NCBI RefSeq assembly: GCF_029016285.1
Contig: NZ_CP091976.1
Span: forward strand, 1,302,001 to 1,366,000
DNA from: Vibrio sp. DW001
Lineage (GTDB): Bacteria > Pseudomonadota > Gammaproteobacteria > Enterobacterales > Vibrionaceae
Direction of reading: 5' to 3'
DNA: 64,000 nucleotides
This document shows positions 35,562 through 44,923 of the stretch, in pieces (the stretch's first letter is position 1; each line of letters starts with the position of its first letter). Below the pieces are notes generated by a model. That model saw only the letters and a list, made by a program, of their open reading frames with translations, was not told the origin of the DNA and did not search any database. The position numbers were made by a program, and so were the translations under genes.

Positions 35562-36252
35562 CGTAGACCTCGGAGAGTAGTTGTGGGGTAACTTGGTCCC
35601 TAAGGACATCATAAATAAGCTCCCCTTTTTTAAAGAAAAGGAACCGTTCAAAATAGCGATACGCAAGATTGATATCGTGCACAGAAGTGATGACCGTCTG
35701 TGGCAACTGGTGTAGGTGGTCAAATATCTCTAATGTATGACGGATATCTAAGCTGGAGTTGGGCTCATCTAAATAGATAATCGGGGCTTCCTGATTTAAC
35801 ACGCGCGCTAACATCACTCGACGTTTTTCACCGCCAGAGAGGTCTGAATAACTGCGTTTCTTATACTGTTCGATATCCAGTAACTTCAGTAGCTCGATGG
35901 TCTTGTCTTTATCTTGTTGTTGGAACTCATTGGTTTTCAAGTGTACATATCTTCCGAGCAGCGCAACCTCTAGGACGCTAAACGGAAATGAGATATCTGA
36001 AAACTGGGGTAGAACGGAAAACAGTCTCGCTCGCGTCGAGTGGGCGATCTCTTCCAATGGTTGTTGCTGATAAAATATGGATTGTTGAGGGGTTTCGATT
36101 AACCCAGCAAGCAAATTTATCAATGTACTTTTTCCGCAACCGTTCTCGCCCATTAGTGCCACTTTCTCACCAGATGCAATGGTTAATGAAGGGACGTTAA
36201 GGGAGAAATCGCTTCTGCGATATTCTAGATTTTGAATCTTGATATTAGCCAT
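35515..36252 (-). CDS. ABC transporter ATPase, BtuD/FecE type
   Basis: Cytosolic ATPase of 245 residues. Walker A GENGCGKST is at about 35-43, the signature LSGGEKRRV near 137 and Walker B IIYLDEP near 158. It belongs to the subfamily that powers FecCD/BtuC permeases, and it overlaps the permease gene by 8 bases. With its neighbours it makes a full BtuCDF-like importer controlled by a cobalamin riboswitch. Confidence 0.88.
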   Translation of the reverse strand: MANIKIQNLEYRRSDFSLNVPSLTIASGEKVALMGENGCGKSTLINLLAGLIETPQQSIFYQQQPLEEIAHSTRARLFSVLPQFSDISFPFSVLEVALLGRYVHLKTNEFQQQDKDKTIELLKLLDIEQYKKRSYSDLSGGEKRRVMLARVLNQEAPIIYLDEPNSSLDIRHTLEIFDHLHQLPQTVITSVHDINLAYRYFERFLFFKKGELIYDVLRDQVTPQLLSEVYDVTVSSDTTSFSFCS

Positions 36253-37195
36253 TCCAGAAGTGCTCCCTTCGGTGCTTTAACAGATAGAAGAAGAACGCAC
36301 CACCGAATACCGCCGTCATAATACCGACTGGTAGCTCCGCCCCGCCTGGGATTATCACTCTCGCAATCGTATCCGATGCCATAAGCAGAAACGCACCAAA
36401 CAAACTGGAATAAAAGATATTATGTTTCATATCGCTGCCAAAAAGACTGCGAGAGATATGAGGAACGATGAGACCAACAAAGCCGATAATCCCTGAAAAG
36501 CTGACCGCCACAGAAACCAGTAAGGTCGAGGCGATAAACACTTTTGAACGGAGGCGATGGACATTGACACCAAGGCTCTGTGCCGAGTGTTCATCTAGAG
36601 CCAAGATGTTCAGTTTCATTGAATTGCGGTGCAGATAAAAGAAGACGCCCGAAAACAATAAGGTGCAGATGGTTAGCCTTTCTAGGTTGACCATAAAAAT
36701 GCCCCCCATTAACCAATAGACAATAGAGTTTAATGAGTCCTCAAAATAGTACTTAGAAAAGCTTATCACCGCAGAAGCGACCACATTCATAACGACCCCG
36801 GCTAAGATCATCGTAATTGGATTAATCCGTCCGGCTGTCAGGGACATTCGATAAACCATAGTGAGTCCACCTAACCCTGTTATAAAAGCAAATACAGAGA
36901 CAAAGTGAACCGGCATACCAAGGGAAATGGCTAACACGGCCCCCAATGCTGAGGATGAAGCCGCGCCAGTGGTAAAGCTGTCTGCCAAAGGGTTTTTCAG
37001 CGTAAGTTGATAGATGCTGCCGCTAAGACCGAGCATGGCACCGATAACGGCCGAAAATAACACTCTAGGTACTCGAAGTTCGGTCAGAATTTTGTATTCG
37101 ATCTGCGACATATCAAAAGGATTGATCCAATTGGGACCGATCAGCGTTGAAAGCAGCATACAAATAATAAAGATAGTAACTAATGTCCACCTCAT
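36245..37195 (-). CDS. ABC transporter permease, FecCD/BtuC family
   Basis: Inner-membrane protein of 316 residues with about nine to ten helices. Family motifs visible are LRVPRVLFSAVIGAMLGLSG, NPLADSFTTGAASSSALGA and IGFVGLIVPHISRSLFG near the ATPase-coupling loop. It forms the channel of the importer with the adjacent ATPase and binding protein. Substrate class (B12, heme or siderophore) cannot be set from the permease alone; the riboswitch points to a corrinoid. Confidence 0.9.
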   Translation of the reverse strand: MRWTLVTIFIICMLLSTLIGPNWINPFDMSQIEYKILTELRVPRVLFSAVIGAMLGLSGSIYQLTLKNPLADSFTTGAASSSALGAVLAISLGMPVHFVSVFAFITGLGGLTMVYRMSLTAGRINPITMILAGVVMNVVASAVISFSKYYFEDSLNSIVYWLMGGIFMVNLERLTICTLLFSGVFFYLHRNSMKLNILALDEHSAQSLGVNVHRLRSKVFIASTLLVSVAVSFSGIIGFVGLIVPHISRSLFGSDMKHNIFYSSLFGAFLLMASDTIARVIIPGGAELPVGIMTAVFGGAFFFYLLKHRREHFWNG

Positions 37196-37929
37196 GCTTC
37201 GACCTTATATACAATTCGATTGGCAACAAACAACAATATGAGAGTTAGAACAAACAATATAGCCAATGATGAGGTGTTAAATGGGGTATCCAACAGAGAA
37301 GAGCGAATGAGATCTGCGCTGTAAGTTAGTGGGGAAAACTTAGCCAGTATCTGAATAATCATGGGCATCTGGTCGACAGGAAAAAATGTGCCAGAAAGAA
37401 ACATCATCGGGGTAATCACAAATGAATTCATGGTCGCCTGATCTCTATGATTTTTCATCTTGAGTGAGATGATAAAACCGATAAGCGCAAAGGCAACCAG
37501 ATGCAGCAGTAATGCCAAGGCAAACTGAATTGAGAAATGTAAACTGATACCACAAAAAACGCTATAAATTGCCACGACAGCGACGGGAATCATGCCTTTG
37601 GTGACGCCATAAGCCACTTCGCCAGCCACGATTTGCCACCGCTGGTTAGGTGACAACAGGTACTCCTCAAATATCTTCAGATAGAAACGACTGATATTGA
37701 TTTCGCTCGCGATATTATAGCTATGGTTCATGCTCGACATCGCTAAAAGTCCCGGTAACAAAAATGTGAGATATTCGATACCTTCAATAGTGGTTCCTTT
37801 GCCTACGCCATAGCCGAATGCCATCAGATATAGGAACGGAGGAACCGCTGCTGCCAATATGACACGGATAATCTTTTTCTTTAATACGGTGCATTCCCGA
37901 TAGTAAATGCCTACGACACCATCAAGCAT
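37192..37929 (-). CDS. ABC-2 type transporter permease
   Basis: Inner-membrane protein of 245 residues with about six helices, of the NodJ/DrrB type (FLLPGLLAMSSMNHSYN early and the GTFFPVDQMP segment after the fourth helix). It overlaps the ATPase gene upstream by 8 bases and the BtuC-like gene downstream by 4. ABC-2 systems mostly export lipids, polymers or drugs. Its inclusion in a cobalamin-controlled operon is unusual; see findings. Confidence 0.85.
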   Translation of the reverse strand: MLDGVVGIYYRECTVLKKKIIRVILAAAVPPFLYLMAFGYGVGKGTTIEGIEYLTFLLPGLLAMSSMNHSYNIASEINISRFYLKIFEEYLLSPNQRWQIVAGEVAYGVTKGMIPVAVVAIYSVFCGISLHFSIQFALALLLHLVAFALIGFIISLKMKNHRDQATMNSFVITPMMFLSGTFFPVDQMPMIIQILAKFSPLTYSADLIRSSLLDTPFNTSSLAILFVLTLILLFVANRIVYKVEA

Positions 37930-38839
37930 TCTTTATTAACCTTTTTCCAGTGAAATGGAGGAAAACATCTTCCAATGTGGTTTCTCTGACGCTGGTTTCT
38001 CTTACTCTCGTTTTCTTCGAACGGGTTTCCAAAGGTTCGTGAGAGATATCAGCGAGTTTTTCCAACGCTTGCTCTCGGTTATCGAAAAACTCCTGATGAA
38101 AATCCTCGGTTTCTATTTCAAGAACATAGCGTCCCAAGTTGTGCTTGAGGTTTTCTGCGGTTCCTTGTGTGATTATTTTCCCGCTATCTATAAAGATAAC
38201 GCGATCCGCTAATCGTTCTGCTTCCTCGATATAGTGAGTAGTGAGAAAAATAGTGCAGTTACGTTCTTTGTTTATTTTATTGAGAAAAGACCACATTTTC
38301 CTTCGACTATGGGGGTCTAAACCCACTGTAGGCTCATCCAAAAACAAGATTTTCGGCTTGTGCATCAATGCGCGTGCGATAACCAGTTTTCGCTTCATTC
38401 CACCCGATAGTTTTGAGGCGGGTTTGTCTTTATGCTCTGTTAGCCCGGCGAACTCAAGGCACTCATCGATAGCCTGTGTAAGGTCAGCGCCGCGCATTTT
38501 GTACAATAGGCCGTGAACCTTAAGGTTTTCAACAGAGGTTAGTTCTCGGTCAACATTATTGTGTTGAGGTACGACCCCGATTAATCGCCTCAGTTCATGT
38601 CTGTTAGAGCGATTTTCTATCTTCTCATACAGAACCTGACCAGAGTCGGGTTCGAGCAGCCCAGTCATCATTTTGATTGTTGTGGTTTTTCCTGCTCCAT
38701 TCGGCCCCAGAAAGGCGCACACTTCTCCGCAACGAAGGGAAAAACTCATCTCATCGACAGCCTTGCTTTTACCAAAATACCGGGTCAATGATTTAACCTC
38801 AATGAAAGCGTCGTCGGTGTGATGTTGGTCTGAAATCAT
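37922..38839 (-). CDS. ABC-2 transporter ATPase (NodI/DrrA-like)
   Basis: ATPase of 305 residues with Walker A GPNGAGKTTT near 46, signature LSGGMKRKL near 143, Walker B ILFLDEPTVGLDP near 165 and the accessory C-terminal domain of exporter ATPases (about 215-305). It pairs with the ABC-2 permease that follows. The 42-base gap after cbiK carries no terminator, so it is read with cbiK from the riboswitch promoter. Confidence 0.9.
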   Translation of the reverse strand: MISDQHHTDDAFIEVKSLTRYFGKSKAVDEMSFSLRCGEVCAFLGPNGAGKTTTIKMMTGLLEPDSGQVLYEKIENRSNRHELRRLIGVVPQHNNVDRELTSVENLKVHGLLYKMRGADLTQAIDECLEFAGLTEHKDKPASKLSGGMKRKLVIARALMHKPKILFLDEPTVGLDPHSRRKMWSFLNKINKERNCTIFLTTHYIEEAERLADRVIFIDSGKIITQGTAENLKHNLGRYVLEIETEDFHQEFFDNREQALEKLADISHEPLETRSKKTRVRETSVRETTLEDVFLHFTGKRLIKNA

Positions 38840-38881
38840 GGCTGTACTGCTCTTTCTATTAAATGAGTATGATCAACGGTG

Positions 38882-39916
38882 TTAACGTAGCGTTATGTTG
38901 GCGTCTTTTGCCGCGTCGACGAGGTGTTGAAGATAGATCTTTTGAATGGATTCTTTGCTACCTAGTCCCTCGAGTAAAGGGGTTACTTTGATGTTTTGCT
39001 TCGACAACATCACTTTCCATGAGTCATCATCATCACCAGCCATATCGTTGCTTGCATGGTCTCCAGCCACGACCATTAGCGGTTTTACGGCAACACTTTG
39101 TATTGCGTCGCGTTTTAACTGCTCCATTATATTATCGAAGTTAGGATAACCTTCCACTAGGCCAACATAGATATTTACGTCGGGGTAACGTTTATTCATC
39201 ACCTCTTGCAATTCATAATAGAGACCAGTAGAAAGATGGTCGTTGCCATGACCCATATAGATCAAAGCAGTATTGTTTTCCTTTGCTCGTTTCACATCGC
39301 TAGCGAGTGCTTCAGCCAGTTGGTCTAAGTCTTCTCGGTACGGATTGTGTGACCCCCATGTGCCCATTAATGGGCGGCCAAGAACGACTTTATTAAACGG
39401 TTTCCATTTCTCTTTTATTGTCTGAATGGAAGCCAGAGCGTCGACAGTGGCTTTAAGATCGATAAACTCTTCACCGTGCGACAACAGCGTCGTTTGAACC
39501 ACGATATTCTTATAGCCTTCGTTTTGCAGATCAGCCATCGTACCGAGTACGTTTTTAACTTGGTAAAAACCTTGTGGTACCTCGGGATGATTTTTTTGAT
39601 ACTCATCATCCGATGCGCGTCTATGCCAGATTTTACGGATAATACTCGAGGTAAATGCAAATCGGACGGGAGTATCAGGGTAGGCGTTTTGTACCTGTTC
39701 TTGTATACCAATAAGTGACCCGATTGCCGTGTCATAGCTTGTACCAAATGCGGCGAGTACAATAGCAGATTTTTCTGTTTTAGCGGGAGAATCCGAAGCG
39801 TGAGTAACAGGGATAATAGGCAAGGTGGTCAATAGCCCGATAGAGATGATCTTTAGTGCCTTGCGCGGTATGTTATGTATATTAAACATGCCATTAAAAC
39901 ATTTAGAATTTAACAT
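38882..39916 (-). CDS. cbiK: Exported CbiK-type sirohydrochlorin cobaltochelatase
   Basis: Protein of 344 residues in the anaerobic chelatase family: AIVLAAFGTSYDTAIGS start, chelating His in LLSHGEEF, YMGHGNDH and VAGDHASNDMAGDDDDSW. Unlike enteric CbiK it has a signal peptide (KALKIISIGLLTTLPIIPVTHA, cut before SDS), so it is predicted periplasmic like CbiK-P of Desulfovibrio, for which roles in tetrapyrrole or iron transport have been proposed. ATG at 39916 is preferred (ACGGAA upstream); the frame also opens at 39958 and an internal ATG is at 39889. First gene of a riboswitch-controlled operon with two ABC systems. Confidence 0.82.
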   Translation of the reverse strand: MLNSKCFNGMFNIHNIPRKALKIISIGLLTTLPIIPVTHASDSPAKTEKSAIVLAAFGTSYDTAIGSLIGIQEQVQNAYPDTPVRFAFTSSIIRKIWHRRASDDEYQKNHPEVPQGFYQVKNVLGTMADLQNEGYKNIVVQTTLLSHGEEFIDLKATVDALASIQTIKEKWKPFNKVVLGRPLMGTWGSHNPYREDLDQLAEALASDVKRAKENNTALIYMGHGNDHLSTGLYYELQEVMNKRYPDVNIYVGLVEGYPNFDNIMEQLKRDAIQSVAVKPLMVVAGDHASNDMAGDDDDSWKVMLSKQNIKVTPLLEGLGSKESIQKIYLQHLVDAAKDANITLR

Positions 39917-40095
39917 TTTTATATTCCGTAAGTTTAAGTACAACGTCCTTTCCATCATATGGTGATTCTATTGATGGGGTTCGTGTGACATTTATTTTTG
40001 GCTTACAGGATTGAATATCGGGACCGGCCATAAATAGGCCAGTAAACCACGAGTAACCCGCTCGCCTTTACAAACTCTAGTCTCAGAGCTTTTAT

Positions 40096-40250
40096 CATTA
40101 TTCAGGCAGGTCTCCTGGCTTTTGGGTCAACATCTGGCAGCGCGCCTTCCCGGATATTATCCAGTGGACTAATGTCTGCCGACTCTCCAATTACAGTTGC
40201 GGGCACAGCTCAAGCGTCTAACTTGATTCCCTTTTAAGTGTTATTTAACC
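40096..40250 (-). ncRNA. Cobalamin riboswitch upstream of cbiK
   Basis: Read on the minus strand: GGGAATCAAGTTAGACG, then GTGCCCGCAACTGTAAT, CCACTGG and the B12 box AGCCAGGAGACCTGCCT at about 40103-40119. These are the conserved blocks of the AdoCbl riboswitch in order. It ends about 180 bases before the cbiK start and would switch off cbiK and the ABC genes when cobalamin is plentiful. Confidence 0.92.
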
Positions 40251-40363
40251 TAAACACAGAATAATGGGCATTGAGTGATGTCCATTATTCTGTGTTCAGG
40301 TCAATTTAATAAATATTACACCTGAATGACAATCATATTGCCTTAAAAACATCAATTATAATA

Positions 40364-40377
40364 GTGATTAATATCAA
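40364..40377 (-). promoter_or_regulatory. FNR-like site upstream of the cbiK riboswitch
   Basis: On the minus strand TTGATATTAATCAC, one mismatch from TTGAT-N4-ATCAA. A TATGAT hexamer lies at 40337-40332, near the distance expected for an FNR-activated promoter. Confidence 0.55.
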
Positions 40378-40722
40378 CAAATATAGATATGTTTTTTTAC
40401 GTGACATATAAAGAAAAAGAATCGTACGACTATTTAACCGTGTCAAATTAAACAATGACGTTGTGTGAAAATTGTCAGTTATGGTAAATACCATCCCATT
40501 TAGGATAGAAATAGGCCATACGTCGATTTTATAATCGTAATACCCTTCTTTATGAGAGGTTCGTCACTGTTTATCGTAGATATTATTTCTATAAGAATTT
40601 TTCCTGTGCGCACATACCTCATTTTAATTCAATAATATTAGTAAGTTATATTTTTTGATTAAAAACTCTTCATATCAATTACTGATATTTTTCATGGTTA
40701 TGGTTTTATCATTTAATCTAAA

Positions 40723-40736
40723 TTGATATTTATCAA
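40723..40736 (+). promoter_or_regulatory. FNR site upstream of the cbiD riboswitch
   Basis: TTGATATTTATCAA, a perfect FNR consensus identical to the site at 56704-56717. It is about 84 bases before the riboswitch core, so the cobalamin operon appears to be both FNR-activated and riboswitch-limited. The remainder of 40251-40819 is AT-rich and shows nothing else. Confidence 0.8.
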
Positions 40737-40819
40737 TTTTATTATCGATGCTGTATGAGAGACTTTGGAAATATTTAGTGATAGGTAGTGCTCGTTTATA
40801 TCTTCTGAGTACTATTTTA

Positions 40820-40922
40820 TAAAGTGAATCAGGTTAAATCCCTGAACTGTACCCGCAACTGTGAACGAAATATCTAATCTCGTGTGGTTGAATATATACT
40901 TCGTAAGTCAGAACCTGCTAAA
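40820..40922 (+). ncRNA. Cobalamin riboswitch upstream of cbiD
   Basis: Ordered blocks GAATCAGGTTAAATCC, ACTGTACCCGCAACTGTG and a B12-box variant AAGTCAGAACCTGCT at 40905-40919. About 115 bases separate it from the cbiD start. It controls the 15-gene cbi/cob operon in the opposite direction to the cbiK riboswitch. Confidence 0.85.
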
Positions 40923-41037
40923 TAACCAACAATCAAACAGCCTGGGCGGGATCACTCAGAGTCATTGTATTTCGATTTCGGCCGCATTTAATGTTTGATT
41001 ATATATAACTATCCCGATTGTGCCGGAGTTTCTGTTA

Positions 41038-42255
41038 GTGGGTAAATTAAAGCGTTCGAAAAGCAATAAAGAGCTGCGCTGGGGCTATACCACCGGGGCT
41101 TGTGCGGCGGCGGCGGCTCGCGCGGCAGTTCGGATGCTTATTTCGGATAATCCGTTCTCTCAAATAGACATTCAACTTCCCAATCGAGACTTGGTGACAT
41201 TTCAACTGGTTCGTTTAGAACGAATCGTTGAACGACAAACCGAACAAGTACTTGCCGGTATTATTAAAGATGGGGGAGATGACCCCGACTGTACCCATGG
41301 CCTAGAGATTCAGTGTACGGCTAAATGGAGTCGCTATCCCGGCATTCAACTCAAAGGCGGGGAAGGGATCGCGACTGTGACGCTTCCGGGGCTTGAACTT
41401 CCGGTCGGTGAACCTGCTATCAACCCGATACCTAGGGCCAATATCCTCGAAATGGTGCGGCTAGAGTGGGATCATTTAACGTCAACATTTCCACCAAACA
41501 ACAATAATGATTTAGGCGAACCACATTCTGGGCTTGAACTTACTATTTCGGCTCCCGGAGGAGTAGAAGCCGCGAAACAGACCATCAGTGAAAGGCTAGG
41601 TTTGATTGGTGGAATCTCTATTTTGGGTACGCGTGGAACGGTAAAGCCATTCTCTACATCTGCTTATGCGGCGTCAGTGAGACAGTCGGTTCAGGTTGCG
41701 AAAAGCAATGGTTTAGAACACGTTATCTTAACCACGGGTAGCCGTTCAGAAAAATCGGCGATCAAGCAATGGCCAGAGCTGACAGAATTGGCGTTTATTC
41801 AGGCCGGCGATTTTATTGGCGTTGGGTTAAGAGCGGCGAAACGCTTTCACGTAAAGCGGGTCACCTTGGTGGTCATGATCGGTAAATTAGGCAAATTAAT
41901 TTCCGGTCGAATGATGACTCATGTATCTGGTCATGCTATCGATTTCAAGCACCTTAGCAATCTTGCCAGAGAGGCAAATGTATCCTCTTTCTTATGCGAT
42001 AAAATTTCTGACGCCAACACCGGACGCCATGTGTTAGAACTGGTTAGAGAAAACCGACCAGAGTTGTTTCTTGAGCGCTTGTGTCAGGAGGCAAAAATGC
42101 ATGCGGATCATTATGTAACCTATGACCTAGGTATCGACGTCATTTTAATCGATTTCGATGGCAAACCCTTAGCCCGATATCCCGATGTAAATTCTATATC
42201 AAACCCCACCAAACCTATTGACCAACTTTCAGGTGAAAAGACATGGACACAATGA
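41038..42255 (+). CDS. cbiD: Cobalt-precorrin-5B C1-methyltransferase
   Basis: Enzyme of 405 residues that methylates C1 of cobalt-precorrin-5B in the anaerobic cobalamin pathway. The LRWGYTTGACAAAAARAA start and DGGDDPDCTHG motif are diagnostic. A GTG at 41038 is chosen because CCGGAG lies nine bases before it; a GTG at 41020 overlaps that ribosome site. It is first in the cbi operon and overlaps cbiC by 13 bases. Presence of cbiD plus cbiG marks the oxygen-independent route. Confidence 0.95.
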   Translation: MGKLKRSKSNKELRWGYTTGACAAAAARAAVRMLISDNPFSQIDIQLPNRDLVTFQLVRLERIVERQTEQVLAGIIKDGGDDPDCTHGLEIQCTAKWSRYPGIQLKGGEGIATVTLPGLELPVGEPAINPIPRANILEMVRLEWDHLTSTFPPNNNNDLGEPHSGLELTISAPGGVEAAKQTISERLGLIGGISILGTRGTVKPFSTSAYAASVRQSVQVAKSNGLEHVILTTGSRSEKSAIKQWPELTELAFIQAGDFIGVGLRAAKRFHVKRVTLVVMIGKLGKLISGRMMTHVSGHAIDFKHLSNLAREANVSSFLCDKISDANTGRHVLELVRENRPELFLERLCQEAKMHADHYVTYDLGIDVILIDFDGKPLARYPDVNSISNPTKPIDQLSGEKTWTQ

Positions 42256-42896
42256 AACAGATGACCCAACAAGGGCAGGTAATTGAGAATGACTCGTTCT
42301 CAATTATCGATCACGAGGTCCACCAAATTCACGGTGGTCACCCGTTTGACGAGAAGCAGTGGCCGGTTGTGCGAAGGGCTATTCATACCACGGGTGATTT
42401 CGAGTTTGCTCAGTTGTTTCGGTTTGGTGATGGGGCAGTGGAAGCAGGAATTGACGCGCTAAAAGCGGGTTGTGCAATTATTAGTGATGTGACGATGATC
42501 ACCAGTGGTTTAAGCGCCCAGCGACTATCGGTATATAAAAATGATACCCACTGTTTTATCAGTGACGAGGAGGTAATTACCATTGCAAAATCGAAGGGTG
42601 AAACTAGAGCTATTTGGGCTATGCGCCGAGCACGGGATCTGGGCTTATTGGATGGTGCGATAATTGGCATCGGTAATGCCCCTACTGCTTTGTTTGAAGT
42701 TCTAAGGATGGTGGAAGCGGAGGAGATAAAACCGGCACTAATCGTTGGTATCCCTGTTGGGTTTGTTAAAGCTAAAGAGTCCAAACAGGCCCTCATTGAC
42801 CAGAGCAAAGTGCCTTATATTGCAAGTGTCGGCCGTAAAGGCGGCAGCCCTATTGTGGTGTCGACTATTCACGCACTTCTTTATCAAACGGTATAA
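42243..42896 (+). CDS. cbiC: Cobalt-precorrin-8 methylmutase
   Basis: Enzyme of 217 residues that moves the C11 methyl to C12, forming cobyrinate. The catalytic His is in RRAIHTTGDFEF near residue 48, with GCAIISDVTMITSGL following. The ATG overlaps cbiD and has AGGTGA upstream. It is followed 4 bases later by cbiET. Confidence 0.95.
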   Translation: MDTMKQMTQQGQVIENDSFSIIDHEVHQIHGGHPFDEKQWPVVRRAIHTTGDFEFAQLFRFGDGAVEAGIDALKAGCAIISDVTMITSGLSAQRLSVYKNDTHCFISDEEVITIAKSKGETRAIWAMRRARDLGLLDGAIIGIGNAPTALFEVLRMVEAEEIKPALIVGIPVGFVKAKESKQALIDQSKVPYIASVGRKGGSPIVVSTIHALLYQTV

Positions 42897-42900
42897 GTCT

Positions 42901-44154
42901 ATGGCAAGTATTACGGTAATTGGTGTGGCTGAAGATGGTTGTATGAGCTTAACCAGCAGGGCAGTTAATGCTGTGTCGAAAGCCAGATTTGTAGCAGGTC
43001 ATCCTCGTCATATGGCATGGTTTCCTCAATTCGATGGTGCCTTTCTGGATATGACCCAAGGTTTTTCTGTCTGGTTAAATAAGGTGATCGATGCGTCTGA
43101 AGAAGGGGATGTTGTGGTTCTCGCTTCCGGTGATCCTCTTTTCTTTGGAATCGGAACCACCTTACTGAAAAGGTTACCAGCAGAAGAACTTCTTTTTGTT
43201 CCAACCCAAAGTTCGGCCCAACTTGCTTTTTCTCGATTGGGATTAACGTGGTCGACGGCTCAGTTTCTCTCTTGCCATGGTAGAGAGCGTGCAGGAATGG
43301 TGGCACAGATGCAGTCAGGTCATCTGTTTGCGATTTTGACGGATTATAAAAACACACCGCAAATTGTGGCAAAGCACATGCAACAGTTCAGTGAAACAGG
43401 CTGGAAACTCACCGTTTGTGAGCAACTTGGTGGAACAGCAGAGCACATTCGTTCGTTTTCGGTCGAGGAATTGGCCAGCAGCGAAATCTTGTTCGATGGA
43501 TTGAATATCATTGTCGCGCAACGGAAAAAACACGCAAGATGGGGTGGCAATGGTCAGTTTTCTAATGATGATAGCTTTGTCATGCGTATGCCACAAAAGG
43601 GACTGATTACTAAGCAAGCGGTTCGAAATCTTGCTCTTACCAGTATGTGCATTCAGTCAGAGGACACGGTTTGGGATATCGGTGCAGGTTCAGGGTCTAT
43701 CTCGATCGAGTCCGCTAAATTTGCCACAAAAGGCAAGGTGTTTGCTGTGGAATGCAATCAAACTTGCTTTGAACACATTGAAGCGAATATACGCGCGCAT
43801 GCAACCGATAATGTTCAGCTTATCTCTGACGCAGCCCCGAATGCGCTGATAGACCTGCCTAATCCCGACGCCGTTTTTATTGGTGGAAGTCGAGGCGCGA
43901 TGAACGACATTCTTTCCTATGTGTGGGGCGCACTCAATAACGGTGGTCGTCTAGTCGTTTCAGCCGTCACGATGGACACCGTCGTAGACATTTATCAATG
44001 GGCCAAATCTAACAACCTAAATTTTGATGCACAGCTAGTGAACATTTCTAATACCCAACCACTGGCGCAATACCTTCGCTATCAGGCGGAAAACCCTATC
44101 CACCTCTTTTCAATTGTGAAATCTAAATACCCTTCGGGAGAAATTAATGAATAA
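42901..44154 (+). CDS. cbiET: Cobalt-precorrin-6B/7 methyltransferase and decarboxylase fusion (CbiET/CobL)
   Basis: Fusion of 417 residues. CbiE half (about 1-205): tetrapyrrole methylase with ITVIGVAEDGC and VVLASGDPLFFG, acting on C5. CbiT half (about 220-417): SAM methyltransferase with VWDIGAGSGSISIE and AVFIGG, methylating C15 and decarboxylating the C12 acetate. The ATG at 42901 follows cbiC by 4 bases; the open frame further upstream lies in cbiC and is not used. The same fusion is known as CobL. Confidence 0.93.
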   Translation: MASITVIGVAEDGCMSLTSRAVNAVSKARFVAGHPRHMAWFPQFDGAFLDMTQGFSVWLNKVIDASEEGDVVVLASGDPLFFGIGTTLLKRLPAEELLFVPTQSSAQLAFSRLGLTWSTAQFLSCHGRERAGMVAQMQSGHLFAILTDYKNTPQIVAKHMQQFSETGWKLTVCEQLGGTAEHIRSFSVEELASSEILFDGLNIIVAQRKKHARWGGNGQFSNDDSFVMRMPQKGLITKQAVRNLALTSMCIQSEDTVWDIGAGSGSISIESAKFATKGKVFAVECNQTCFEHIEANIRAHATDNVQLISDAAPNALIDLPNPDAVFIGGSRGAMNDILSYVWGALNNGGRLVVSAVTMDTVVDIYQWAKSNNLNFDAQLVNISNTQPLAQYLRYQAENPIHLFSIVKSKYPSGEINE

Positions 44155-44911
44155 CGGCAAATTCGGTCAGCTATATGCTGTTGGTGTAGGTACAGGTGAT
44201 AGTGAATTGTTGACACTAAAAGCAGCGCGACTAATTCAGGAAGCTGACGTTGTGGCGATTCCAGAAAAAAATAAAGGAAAAGCGGACTCATTTGCTTGGG
44301 AGATAGTGAACGGTGCATTGCCTGAAGAAGAGATCCCAGGAGAGCGTTGTTTTTTACATTTCCCTATGACACGTGACGCAAACATAAATGTTCCGGCTTG
44401 GCGCGTGGCAGCGATGACTATTTTTGAACGTCTCAAGCAAGGTAAATCGGTGGTATTTGTTACCGAAGGAGACCCTTCTGTATTCAGCACATGGGCCTAT
44501 ATTCAAGAAGAGCTTGATGAAATAGCACCCGAGATCGTACCGATTATTGTCCCAGGAATCACCTCAATTACGGCGGTCCCTGCTGCGACAAAGATACCGT
44601 TGGCGGATGGAATGGAACGTTTTTGCGTCGTTCCTGCGACCTATGGAATTGAAAGCCTTGATAGTCTAGTAAAAGAATTCGATACCATCATGCTTATCAA
44701 AGCAGGTCGAATGATCCCTCAATTGTCGGCGAAACTGAAAGAGCTTGGTCTGAGTGATACGGCGACGTATGTGTCTCATGCTAGCACCGATAAACAAGAG
44801 ATCTACCATGATCTCGACCAAGTACCGGAAGAGCATCGTTATTTCTCTATGGTTCAATTGTCGATTCGTAGCCGCCGTGGCGTCTTACGTGGCAAACAGT
44901 CGGTAGCATAA
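44147..44911 (+). CDS. cbiL: Cobalt-factor II C20-methyltransferase
   Basis: Tetrapyrrole methylase of 254 residues. The start LYAVGVGTGDSELLTLKA and VVFVTEGDPSVFSTW with GITSITAVPAA are typical of CbiL/CobI. It methylates C20, which is later lost in ring contraction. It overlaps cbiET by 8 bases and lies 12 bases before cbiG. Confidence 0.93.
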   Translation: MNNGKFGQLYAVGVGTGDSELLTLKAARLIQEADVVAIPEKNKGKADSFAWEIVNGALPEEEIPGERCFLHFPMTRDANINVPAWRVAAMTIFERLKQGKSVVFVTEGDPSVFSTWAYIQEELDEIAPEIVPIIVPGITSITAVPAATKIPLADGMERFCVVPATYGIESLDSLVKEFDTIMLIKAGRMIPQLSAKLKELGLSDTATYVSHASTDKQEIYHDLDQVPEEHRYFSMVQLSIRSRRGVLRGKQSVA

Positions 44912-44923
44912 GTAGGTGAGAAG

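Noticed and set aside
42745..42900. Longer cbiET starting inside cbiC
   Set aside because: The extra 52 residues show no conserved features and the ATG at 42901, 4 bases after the cbiC stop, starts the tetrapyrrole-methylase fold.
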